Assembly (NCBI GenBank): GCA_025963615.1
Contig: JAOQAL010000021.1
Location: forward strand, 1-17,623
Source: Chitinophagaceae bacterium
Lineage (GTDB): Bacteria; Bacteroidota; Bacteroidia; Chitinophagales; Chitinophagaceae
Direction: 5' to 3'
Length of the DNA: 17,623 bases
In this document: positions 7,932 through 15,058 of the stretch, piece after piece
How the letters are laid out: each line of letters begins with the position of its first letter
Numbering within the stretch: position 1 is the stretch's first letter
Notes under the pieces: generated by a model
What the model was told of the DNA's origin: nothing
Databases searched by the model: none
Seen by the model: the letters and a program-made list of their open reading frames with translations, nothing else
Made by a program: the position numbers and the translations under genes

Positions 7932-9161
7932 TTGAAAAAAGCATTTCCATACATGATGGGTTCGCTCGTGCTGATCGCCATGCTGGCCCTGGCATTTACG
8001 TATGGTAATGGGGAGCGGCGGTTGAATGAGCGGCTGAGTTTTTCAAAAAAGGATAAAATACCTTATGGTGTCTATGTAGCTTATCAAAACCTGGTGCACC
8101 TTTATCCAGAAGCCATCATCACGAATAATACTTTATCGCCGGAGAAATGGGATTCGGCTTCACAAGCCAGCTCCGGGCAGACGCTCATTATAATTTCACC
8201 CCAATTTCTTGCCAGTGAAAATGAAATGAACCAACTGATCGTTTTTGCACAACAGGGTAATGATGTATTTATCAGTGCCCGGATACTTTCGTATGAAGTG
8301 CAGGATATGTTTCATTGCCGCACTCCCTACAATGAACTGGCTTTTTTCGCGAGTGATGTGAGCAATGAAGAAGACACCCTGGCCGTCGCATTGAATAATC
8401 CGCCTTTTTCTTATAAGAATGATTTTTCTTATCCCGGTAAACGTTTTGAAAGTCATTTTTATAAGTATGATACCCTGGTTACCAGGAATCTTGGCACCAA
8501 CAAAGAGGGGTTTGTCAATTTTATACAGTTAAAAACAGGGAGCGGTAATATTTTTCTTCACCTGGCGCCCATGGTATTCACTAATTATTTCCTGTTGCAT
8601 AAAGACAATGACGCTTATTATGATGAAGCCTTGTCAGTGATTTCAAAAGACTCCAAAAAAATAATATGGGATGAATATTTCCGGCGAAAGCTTTTTGACC
8701 GGTCTTACCATACTAGTAATAAAGGTTGGTTAACGGTATTATTTAAATCTCCGCCGTTTAAATGGGGCTTGTTGGCCGCCATTTTTACGCTGGCTTTATA
8801 TGTTTTGTTGGAATCCAGGCGAAAGCAACGTTATATACCGGAGGTGGCCAAACCACGGAATGATTCACTCGATTTTGTAAAAACGATTGGCCGTTTATAC
8901 TACGAAAAAAATGATCACAGGGATCTGGCCAGGAAAATGGGTTTATATTTTTTAGAGCAGGTGCGGAATAAATATAAATTGTCAACCAGCCAACTGGATA
9001 ATGAGTTTATAAAAATGCTGCATTTTAAGTCAGGGTATCCGGAAAATGAATTGCGGAATATCACTTCCTTTATTCATTTTGCAGAGACTGCGCCAAAAAT
9101 CAGTGATGTGCAACTGGCGAATTTTCATAAGCAATTAGAGGAGTTTTACATGAAGACCTGA
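7932..9161 (+). CDS. DUF4350-domain membrane protein, TTG start
   Basis: A 409-residue protein starting at TTG 7932, three bases after the previous stop. The N-terminus MKKAFPYMMGSLVLIAMLAL is a signal anchor or membrane helix directly following this codon, and the next ATG would remove half of it, so TTG is favoured. Residues 45-215 form the DUF4350 domain (IPYGVYVAYQNLVHLYPE, TLIIISPQF, VFAQQGNDVFISA), which resembles a GATase1/ThuA-like fold without an evident catalytic Cys. A second helix (277-294, FKWGLLAAIFTLALYVLL) is followed by a basic stretch and a cytoplasmic helical tail (NDSLDFVKTIGRLYYEKNDH onward). The two-helix topology puts the large domain outside the cytoplasm. It ends exactly where heptamer array 2 begins. 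Confidence 0.87.
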   Translation: MKKAFPYMMGSLVLIAMLALAFTYGNGERRLNERLSFSKKDKIPYGVYVAYQNLVHLYPEAIITNNTLSPEKWDSASQASSGQTLIIISPQFLASENEMNQLIVFAQQGNDVFISARILSYEVQDMFHCRTPYNELAFFASDVSNEEDTLAVALNNPPFSYKNDFSYPGKRFESHFYKYDTLVTRNLGTNKEGFVNFIQLKTGSGNIFLHLAPMVFTNYFLLHKDNDAYYDEALSVISKDSKKIIWDEYFRRKLFDRSYHTSNKGWLTVLFKSPPFKWGLLAAIFTLALYVLLESRRKQRYIPEVAKPRNDSLDFVKTIGRLYYEKNDHRDLARKMGLYFLEQVRNKYKLSTSQLDNEFIKMLHFKSGYPENELRNITSFIHFAETAPKISDVQLANFHKQLEEFYMKT

Positions 9162-9244
9162 TCCAGCATCCAGCATCCAGCATCCAGCACCCAGCATCCA
9201 ATATCCAGTATCCAGCATCCAGTATCCATCATCCATCACCCAGC
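9161..9244 (+). repeat. Heptamer array 2 (12 contiguous 7-bp units) inside the operon
   Basis: Twelve uninterrupted 7-mers, mostly ATCCAGC or ATCCAGT, with variants ACCCAGC, ATCCAAT and ATCCATC. The first base is the final A of the DUF4350 stop codon, and the array fills most of the 105 bp before moxR. If the operon is read through, the array is part of the mRNA leader of moxR. Confidence 0.92.
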
Positions 9245-9266
9245 ATCTTTTAATAAAACTTAACCA

Positions 9267-10244
9267 ATGGAAGAACAATTGTTTCAGCAACGCACCGATC
9301 TTACTGTACTGAATGAGGCGGTAATGGCAATCCGGAATGAGATTAAAAAAATAATTGTGGGCCAGGATGACATGGTGAAATTGATCATTGCCGCTCTGCT
9401 GGCTGATGGGCATATTTTAATTGAAGGGGTGCCAGGAGTGGCTAAAACACTCACCGCAAAACTGGTTGCCAAAACGGTTGATGCCGGTTTTTCCCGTATC
9501 CAGTTTACCCCCGACCTGATGCCTTCCGATGTTTTAGGAACGCCGGTATTTAATCCGGCACAAGGAAGTTTTGAGTTTAAAAAAGGGCCCGTTTTCAGCA
9601 ATATCATCCTGATTGATGAAATAAACCGGGCCCCGGCAAAAACCCAGGCGGCCTTGTTTGAAGTGATGGAAGAACGACAGGCCACGGTAGATGGCAAAAC
9701 GCATTTCATGGCGAACCCCTTTATGGTATTGGCCACGCAAAACCCCATTGAACAGGAGGGTACTTATCGTTTACCGGAAGCGCAATTAGATCGTTTTCTT
9801 TTTAAGATATTGGTTCCTTACCCCGATGAGCAGGAGGAGGTGGCCATACTCAGGCAGTTTCACAAATTGGGGAATACACCGGTAATGGATATGGTAACAC
9901 CGGCGCTGGCGGCTGAGCAGGTCAAATCGCTGCGGCAACAAATAAAATCTTTAATCATCGAAGAAAAATTATTGCAGTTCATTGCAAAGCTGGTACACCA
10001 TACCAGAAACCATAAATCAATTTATCTTGGCGCATCGCCCCGGGCATCATTGGCCATCATGAATGCTTCAAAAGCGATAGCTGCCATGAAGGGTCGCGAT
10101 TTTGTAACCCCTGAAGATATTCTCGAAGTAGTGGCACCCGTTTTACGGCACCGAATCATACTGGCACCGGATAAGGAAATGGAAGGCGTTACAGAGGATG
10201 AAGTAATAAAACAAATTATACAATCAATGGACATCCCACGGTGA
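9267..10244 (+). CDS. MoxR-type AAA+ ATPase
   Basis: A 325-residue cytoplasmic AAA+ ATPase of the MoxR group, thought to act as a chaperone-like remodeller for partner proteins with von Willebrand-like domains. Motifs are Walker A GVPGVAKT (54-61), the MoxR signature RIQFTPDLMPSDVLGTPVF (77-95), Walker B IILIDEIN (113-120), sensor 1 LATQNP (155-160), the arginine-finger segment LPEAQLDRFLF (169-179) and sensor 2 GASPRASLAIM near 260. All are intact, so it should hydrolyse ATP. The C-terminal lid is of normal length. Its stop overlaps the GTG of the DUF58 gene by 4 bp, a sign of coupled translation and of a working pair. The start ATG 9267 lies after heptamer array 2; the gap raises the chance that moxR also has its own promoter. 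Confidence 0.96.
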   Translation: MEEQLFQQRTDLTVLNEAVMAIRNEIKKIIVGQDDMVKLIIAALLADGHILIEGVPGVAKTLTAKLVAKTVDAGFSRIQFTPDLMPSDVLGTPVFNPAQGSFEFKKGPVFSNIILIDEINRAPAKTQAALFEVMEERQATVDGKTHFMANPFMVLATQNPIEQEGTYRLPEAQLDRFLFKILVPYPDEQEEVAILRQFHKLGNTPVMDMVTPALAAEQVKSLRQQIKSLIIEEKLLQFIAKLVHHTRNHKSIYLGASPRASLAIMNASKAIAAMKGRDFVTPEDILEVVAPVLRHRIILAPDKEMEGVTEDEVIKQIIQSMDIPR

Positions 10245-11599
10245 GTAATCCCCGTCATATCATACAATCCATTGAACGGTCATCTTTTTTCCTGAACCGG
10301 ACAGCTTACTATATTGCCGGATCGGCAGCGGTTGTTTATGTACTTAGTTATTTCTTTCCTTTTTTATTTGGCGTCGGACATGTCATCCTGGTAATGCTGG
10401 GAATTGCAGTGTTAGTTGATTTGGTATTACTGTATGGTATAAGGAATGCTATCCAGTCAACCAGAATTTTGCCCGATAGATTCAGCAATGGAGATCAGAA
10501 TAAGGTGATAATAAGGCTGACAAATAATTATCCTTTTCCTGCGGCGCTGAGTATTATTGATGAATTGCCTTTGCAATTCCAGGAAAGAAACTGGATACGA
10601 AGAATAACGGTTGAAACCAATAACACAACTGCTATTGAATATTTTTTAATCCCGGTGCAGCGAGGGGAATATGCATTCGGCGATATAAACATATATGCAT
10701 ATAGTCCCCTGCAATTAGTAAAGCGCCGCTACATCATACGGGCAGAAAAAATAATCAGGGTGTATCCATCGTATGTGCAGGTGAGGCGCTATCAACTATT
10801 GGCGGTGAGCAACCGGTTACAGGAAGTAGGGGTAAAGCGCATCCGCAGGTTGGGACATAGTATGGAGTTTGAACAGATAAAAGAATATGTCCGCGGTGAT
10901 GATTACCGGACTATTAACTGGAAAGCTACTGCCAGGAAAACAGACCTGATGGTCAATAACTTCACGGACCAGCGCAGCCAGCAGATTTATTGTATCATTA
11001 ATAAAGGCCGGGTCATGAAAATGCCTTTCGCTGGGATGACATTGTTAGATCATGCCATTAATGCAACCCTGGTTCTTAGCCATGTGGCGATAGTAAAACA
11101 TGACAAAGCCGGTCTCATCACCTTCGCGGAAAACCTGGATAGTTTTTTGACTGCGGATAAAAAACCAACCCAGATGAGCTTGCTGCAGGAAGCCTTGTAT
11201 AAACAGCAAACACTTTTCCTGGAGCCTGACTTTGAAAAACTTTATTCAGTGATCCGCAACCGCATTACGCACCGGAGCCTGATGGTTTTATTTACCAACT
11301 TTGAGTCCCTGGAAAGCCTGGAGCGGGAAATGCCCTTCTTAAAGCGGATAGCCCGGTATCATTTATTACTGGTTGTTTTTTTTGAAAATACGGAATTGAA
11401 ATCGCTGGTGGAGAATAAAGCTATAACGCTGGAGGATATTTATATTAAGACGATCGCGGAAAAGTTTTCCTATGAAAAAAGATTGATGGTCAAAGAGCTT
11501 CATAAAAATGGTATCGCCTCCATATTGACAACTCCCGAAAATCTTACCGTGAACACCATTAATAAATACCTGGAACTTAAAACGAGAATGTCCATCTAG
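10241..11599 (+). CDS. DUF58-domain protein (vWA-like partner of MoxR)
   Basis: A 452-residue membrane-anchored protein. GTG 10241 overlaps the moxR stop in a GTGA arrangement. Two helices lie at about 22-42 and 44-66, followed by a beta-rich segment (80-180). The DUF58 signature is clear: RRLGHSMEFEQIKEYVRGDD (202-221) then YRTINWKATARKTDLMVNNF (222-241). The C-terminal part is a von Willebrand A-like fold starting at IYCIINKGRVM (249-259) and TLLDHAINATL. In relatives I remember an Asp where this protein has Asn254 in the first metal-site strand, so metal binding may be lost or altered. The family is a presumed client or adaptor of MoxR ATPases. The final codons (KYLELKTRMSI) recur downstream at 11693-11732. 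Confidence 0.93.
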   Translation: MSNPRHIIQSIERSSFFLNRTAYYIAGSAAVVYVLSYFFPFLFGVGHVILVMLGIAVLVDLVLLYGIRNAIQSTRILPDRFSNGDQNKVIIRLTNNYPFPAALSIIDELPLQFQERNWIRRITVETNNTTAIEYFLIPVQRGEYAFGDINIYAYSPLQLVKRRYIIRAEKIIRVYPSYVQVRRYQLLAVSNRLQEVGVKRIRRLGHSMEFEQIKEYVRGDDYRTINWKATARKTDLMVNNFTDQRSQQIYCIINKGRVMKMPFAGMTLLDHAINATLVLSHVAIVKHDKAGLITFAENLDSFLTADKKPTQMSLLQEALYKQQTLFLEPDFEKLYSVIRNRITHRSLMVLFTNFESLESLEREMPFLKRIARYHLLLVVFFENTELKSLVENKAITLEDIYIKTIAEKFSYEKRLMVKELHKNGIASILTTPENLTVNTINKYLELKTRMSI

Positions 11600-11602
11600 A
11601 GT

Positions 11603-11688
11603 GAAAAAGTTTAAGAGTTTAAAAGTTTAGGCGATCAGCTGGGCGGGTGGAGTTTTTCTCTGCCGTTCACCCCTCTAAACTTTTAAAC
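11603..11688 (+). terminator. Long-stem hairpin after the DUF58 gene, possible operon terminator
   Basis: GTTTAAAAGTTTAG (11617-11630) and CTAAACTTTTAAAC (11675-11688) form a perfect 14-bp inverted repeat. The left arm is part of a run of three 8-bp units (AGTTTAAG, AGTTTAAA, AGTTTAGG). The 44-nt centre contains GGGTG/CACCC (11645-11649 with 11668-11672) and within it GAG-TTTTT-CTC (11650-11660). It starts just after the operon stop; it may end transcription or be a mobile inverted-repeat element. Confidence 0.6.
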
Positions 11689-11692
11689 CAAC

Positions 11693-11732
11693 TAATAAAT
11701 ACCTGGAACATAAAACAAGAATGTCAATTTAA
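11693..11732 (+). pseudogene. Remnant second copy of the 3' end of the DUF58 gene
   Basis: This segment aligns without gaps to 11560-11599. Translated in the same frame it reads NKYLEHKTRMSI and stop, against NKYLELKTRMSI and stop in the intact gene. Of five differences in 40 bp, four are synonymous third-position changes (ACG/ACA, TCC/TCA, ATC/ATT and the stop TAG/TAA) and one changes Leu to His. The similarity ends at the edge of the hairpin element, so the 93 bp between copies are inserted or imported sequence. There is no start codon and it is not expected to be translated. Confidence 0.8.
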
Positions 11733-11741
11733 AATTTAAAA

Positions 11742-11840
11742 ACCCAGCCTCCAGTATCCAGTATCACAGCATCCAGTATCTAGCATCCAGTATCCAGCAT
11801 CCAGCATCCAGTATCCAGCATCCACCATCTAGCATCCAGC
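11742..11840 (+). repeat. Heptamer array 3 (14 units) upstream of truB
   Basis: Fourteen units, mostly ATCCAGC/ATCCAGT with variants ATCTAGC, ATCCACC, ACCCAGC and CTCCAGT. One unit is 8 bp (ATCACAGC at 11763-11770); all others hold the 7-bp phase. It ends two bases before the truB promoter box. Confidence 0.92.
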
Positions 11841-11842
11841 CT

Positions 11843-11850
11843 TATCTTTG
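11843..11850 (+). promoter_or_regulatory. Perfect Bacteroidota -7 box 4 nt before truB
   Basis: TATCTTTG matches TAnnTTTG exactly and is followed by CCCC and the ATG. With the usual spacing, transcription would start at or within a few bases of the ATG, giving a leaderless or nearly leaderless mRNA. The -33 region falls within heptamer array 3 and shows no TTG at the expected distance. Confidence 0.6.
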
Positions 11851-11854
11851 CCCC

Positions 11855-12562
11855 ATGAACACTAACGCCGTTTCTGGTTTTGAAGAAGGGAAAGTATTAT
11901 TGATAAATAAGCCGCTATTCTGGACATCGTTTGGGGTGATACAAAAGATCAGGAATGTTATCAACGTAAAGAAAGTCGGGCATGCCGGAACCTTAGATCC
12001 AAGGGCAACCGGTTTATTGATTATCTGTACCGGGAAATTTACAAAGAACATCAATCAATACATGGCGAAGGAAAAGGAATACACCGGCACATTTACCCTG
12101 GGTGCTGTTACACCGACCTACGACCTGGAAAGCGAACCGGTAAATTTTAAATCAACCGATGCGATAACAGATGAACAAATAATTTCAGCAACAAAAGATT
12201 TTACGGGACATATCATGCAGGTACCGCCTGCTCATTCGGCTATTAAAGTGGGTGGTACGAGGGTATATGAATTGGCCCGCCAGGGAAAAGAAGTGAAGCT
12301 GGAACCGAGGAAACTTTTTGTAAAAGAGTTCAGTATCACAAAGATAGAAATGCCGGTTGTTCATTTTCGTGTACTGTGTTCAACTGGAACGTATATACGA
12401 AGTCTGGCTAACGATTTCGGCGAGGCCCTGGGCTGTGGCGGTTACCTTAGTAGTTTATGCCGCACACGCATAGGCGAATTTGAGTTAAAGGATGCTTTTA
12501 CGCTGGAAGATTTCGAAAAAGAATTTAAAAAAATACTACCCGACCCCGCATCCAGCATCTAG
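11855..12562 (+). CDS. truB: tRNA pseudouridine(55) synthase TruB
   Basis: Converts uridine 55 of tRNA to pseudouridine in the T-arm. The 235-residue protein has the short form usual in Bacteroidota, without the long C-terminal PUA domain. Motif I is [13 protein letters not shown] (14-26); motif [22 protein letters not shown] (42-61), holds the catalytic Asp48. [20 protein letters not shown] (123-142) and [18 protein letters not shown] (175-192) are the later TruB blocks that bind the base and RNA. The last five residues, PASSI, and the stop TAG are encoded by heptamer array 4, so the natural end has been replaced or trimmed by the repeat. The ATG at 11855 directly follows a promoter box and gives a normal N-terminus. 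Confidence 0.97.
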   Translation: MNTNAVSGFEEGKVLLINKPLFWTSFGVIQKIRNVINVKKVGHAGTLDPRATGLLIICTGKFTKNINQYMAKEKEYTGTFTLGAVTPTYDLESEPVNFKSTDAITDEQIISATKDFTGHIMQVPPAHSAIKVGGTRVYELARQGKEVKLEPRKLFVKEFSITKIEMPVVHFRVLCSTGTYIRSLANDFGEALGCGGYLSSLCRTRIGEFELKDAFTLEDFEKEFKKILPDPASSI

Positions 12563-12661
12563 CATCCACTATCTAGCATCCACCATCCAGTATCCAGCAT
12601 CCACCATCCAGTATCCCGCATCCAACATCCAGTATCCAGCATCCAGTATCCCGCCCCCAGC
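12543..12661 (+). repeat. Heptamer array 4 (17 units) between convergent truB and tamL
   Basis: Seventeen units of 7 bp in unbroken phase, mostly ATCCAGC/ATCCAGT with variants ATCTAGC, ATCCACC, ATCCACT, ATCCCGC, ATCCAAC, ACCCCGC and a last unit CCCCAGC. The third unit supplies the truB stop (TAG at 12560-12562). The last base of the array is the first base of the complement of the tamL stop. Both convergent genes therefore end in or at the array. Confidence 0.93.
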
Positions 12662-15015
12662 TAGTATCCAAACGGATAATTAATCCCCAACTGCAAAATC
12701 CCTCCGAAAATAGATTTCAGTTGCCAATTATAAAACCACTTACCCTGTTCCAGGGCATCGGGGGTTTGCGGACTCGGGTTTCTTGCTTTTAATCCATAAT
12801 CCAGGCGGAGAAGAAAATAATTAAAGTCGAGGCGGAGGCCGGTTCCGACATCTACCGCAAGATCTTTATAAAATTTGTTGAATTTAAAAACACCATCTGG
12901 GTAATCCGGGTTTGCGGTTCGGTACCATACATTTCCGATGTCGGTAAATAAAGCGCTGTTCACCTTAATGCCGGCAACAGTGCCGACATAAAAACGATAT
13001 TCGGCATTGGCTTCTATTTGTATATCGCCGGAGCGGAAAGGATCATCCGTGTAGGTTTTAATGGTTGAACCGGGTCCTAATCTTCTTAATCCCCATCCCC
13101 GCATACTGCCCGGCCCGCCGGCATAATATTGTTTGAAGAAAGGAAGATATTTGCTTTTGTCTTCACTGGGACTGTTTAATTCAAATCCGATGCCTGCAAA
13201 CAAACGGGTGACAAATTCACTTTTCCTGGAAATTTTAATCTTATGACCAAAATCGACATCCAGCTTGATAAAACGGTATAACGAATCAAATATTTTTGTT
13301 TTTATGAGTCCCACCAGTAACCCGGACTCTTCAAAATTCACACGAAAGATGTCAATTGATTTTTTTCGCTCTTTAATAATATTAAAATTGGTGGAAAGGG
13401 AAACCACAAGGCCTGTATTAAAAATATAGCGTAACGATGGATATTTTTGAATTAGCTTGACCAGGCTATCCCTTTTAGTCAGAAAATTATATTCAACATT
13501 CGGGATTTTAACACTCAGGGCCTTGGTTGTATTTTGCTTCCTGTTTCTCCAGGAGAAATCATAGCCCCAGGCTCCTGTCAATGTGGTAAGATTAAACAAA
13601 TCTTTGCGGTCAGTATTAGCAACATTAAAAGATAATACGGTCCGGAAATTATCCCTGAACTTTTCAGGAAGGAATTTCATTTTTGGAATATTACGGGGAA
13701 AATAAATTGAATAACCCAGGCTGGCCTGTTTGGTCTGAATAAACTGTTCTCCTTGTGATGCACTGAATTCTGTTCCAAACCTTATATTGGTGGTTGACTG
13801 ATTGGATGCCTTGACAAAATTCCTGTTTTGTAAACCGATGTTGAAACCTACGCCAAACAAATTACTTACTGACAAGACATTGCCACTGTTAAAACTTCCT
13901 TCAAGGTTAGCGCTGAAAAGATATTTTAGTGCAGGCGTCAGCTTTATATTGAAGTCCACCGTATCCGCCTTTTTCCTTGGTATTTGTTCAATATCCACCA
14001 GGCGCCAGGCCCCTAATGTATTAAACCGGTTGGTAGTACGCAGATACCGGCGTTGGCTATATACGTCGCCGGATTTAAAATATACATTTTCAGGGAGAAA
14101 TTTAAGTTTGAAGAGATTGCGGTAGTAAATCATTTTAATATTCTGCACCGTTTTCTCTTTTCTCGCAAAATCAGCGGTATCCTCTGTGAGATCAGGATAC
14201 ATGGTAATATTGCCTACATAATATTTTTTTAACCGGGAGCTATCCACCACCGGACGTAATCTTATTTCAAGATTAACCGTAGGATTTTCGCGGTGCCTTT
14301 TTATTTCCTGCAATTGCTGCAGTTGTTCAAACGGGTCAAAACTTGGTTGTAATAAAGAGGCATCCAGGGTATCCCAGCCACATACCAGTTCATCACGGGT
14401 AATACGCAGGTAACCCCGGTTGCGGTAGATTTCTATCAACCTGTCCAATTCCGCCGCAATGGTATCCTGCGAAAAAGAATGATTTTTTTTCAGGTAGGTA
14501 TCCCCCTTGGCAGAGTCTGTTAAACGCTGCAGATCCGGATGTTTGATATTGTATAATACAGAATCAATTCTCACCAGGGTACCGGGTTTTACATAAAAGT
14601 CGGTAGTGGCGCGAAACTGTTTCTTATTTACGGTGTCTATGTCAACCTTATAATAAATGGTATCCCTGAAATAGCCTAGCTTGTTCATGAGTAGATGCAT
14701 AAACAACACCGACTTATCGGCACTCGCACTATCAAATGAAGCGGGATGCCTCAATACCGTCCATAACACCTTACTCACCGTTCTTGCCCGCATGCTGTCA
14801 TCCAGCTGATTTTGCAGCCTGGTTTCGAGGTCGGTCTTACCCTCATGACTATATTTACCAATAACATTGATATTTGTTTCAAAAACAAATGGCTTCTCAG
14901 GGCGGTATTTTTTTACAATGGTCGTTATCTTACAGGATGAAACAAGCAGGCATAATAAAACAGTGATAATTATTGGAGAATTGCACAGGTATATCCGGGG
15001 TGTTCCATGTAACAT
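12661..15015 (-). CDS. tamL: TamL-type lipoprotein Omp85/BamA-family outer membrane protein
   Basis: A 784-residue member of the BamA/TamA superfamily. The N-terminus is a lipoprotein signal (lipobox SSC, Cys28), the mark of the Bacteroidota TamA counterpart TamL. KKYRPEKPFVFETNINVIG follows, then POTRA-like modules to about 360, including LVRIDSVLYNI and the IYRNRGYLRI segment. The 16-strand barrel fills about 365-784, with the conserved loop-6 motif GGPGSMRGWGLRRLGPG (633-649, RGW in place of the commoner RGF) and a terminal beta-signal ending in PFGY with an aromatic last residue. With TamB it is thought to help in outer-membrane assembly or lipid transfer. No tamB is seen in the window. 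The ATG at 15015 is only about 20 bp from the probable start of the divergent methyltransferase gene. Confidence 0.92.
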   Translation of the reverse strand: MLHGTPRIYLCNSPIIITVLLCLLVSSCKITTIVKKYRPEKPFVFETNINVIGKYSHEGKTDLETRLQNQLDDSMRARTVSKVLWTVLRHPASFDSASADKSVLFMHLLMNKLGYFRDTIYYKVDIDTVNKKQFRATTDFYVKPGTLVRIDSVLYNIKHPDLQRLTDSAKGDTYLKKNHSFSQDTIAAELDRLIEIYRNRGYLRITRDELVCGWDTLDASLLQPSFDPFEQLQQLQEIKRHRENPTVNLEIRLRPVVDSSRLKKYYVGNITMYPDLTEDTADFARKEKTVQNIKMIYYRNLFKLKFLPENVYFKSGDVYSQRRYLRTTNRFNTLGAWRLVDIEQIPRKKADTVDFNIKLTPALKYLFSANLEGSFNSGNVLSVSNLFGVGFNIGLQNRNFVKASNQSTTNIRFGTEFSASQGEQFIQTKQASLGYSIYFPRNIPKMKFLPEKFRDNFRTVLSFNVANTDRKDLFNLTTLTGAWGYDFSWRNRKQNTTKALSVKIPNVEYNFLTKRDSLVKLIQKYPSLRYIFNTGLVVSLSTNFNIIKERKKSIDIFRVNFEESGLLVGLIKTKIFDSLYRFIKLDVDFGHKIKISRKSEFVTRLFAGIGFELNSPSEDKSKYLPFFKQYYAGGPGSMRGWGLRRLGPGSTIKTYTDDPFRSGDIQIEANAEYRFYVGTVAGIKVNSALFTDIGNVWYRTANPDYPDGVFKFNKFYKDLAVDVGTGLRLDFNYFLLRLDYGLKARNPSPQTPDALEQGKWFYNWQLKSIFGGILQLGINYPFGY

Positions 15016-15026
15016 AAATGATAATA

Positions 15027-15058
15027 CGAAAGTATATGCTCAGTAAATCGCAGATCAA
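15027..15058 (-). promoter_or_regulatory. Candidate tamL promoter overlapping the methyltransferase start
   Basis: On the minus strand TTG (15058-15056) lies 21 bp before TACTTTCG (15034-15027), one mismatch from TAnnTTTG. Transcription would start near 15020, giving tamL a leader of only a few bases. The elements fall inside the first codons of the divergent gene because the spacer is too short to hold them. Confidence 0.4.

Noticed and set aside
9284..9748. 154-codon minus-strand frame opposite moxR
   Set aside because: It is a shadow of the strongly coding MoxR frame on the plus strand, with no signal, domain or promoter of its own.
12492..12683. 63-codon plus frame with PASxIQY-type repeats
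   Set aside because: The amino-acid repeat is just the 7-bp heptamer read in three codon phases; it overlaps truB out of frame and runs into the tamL stop on the other strand.
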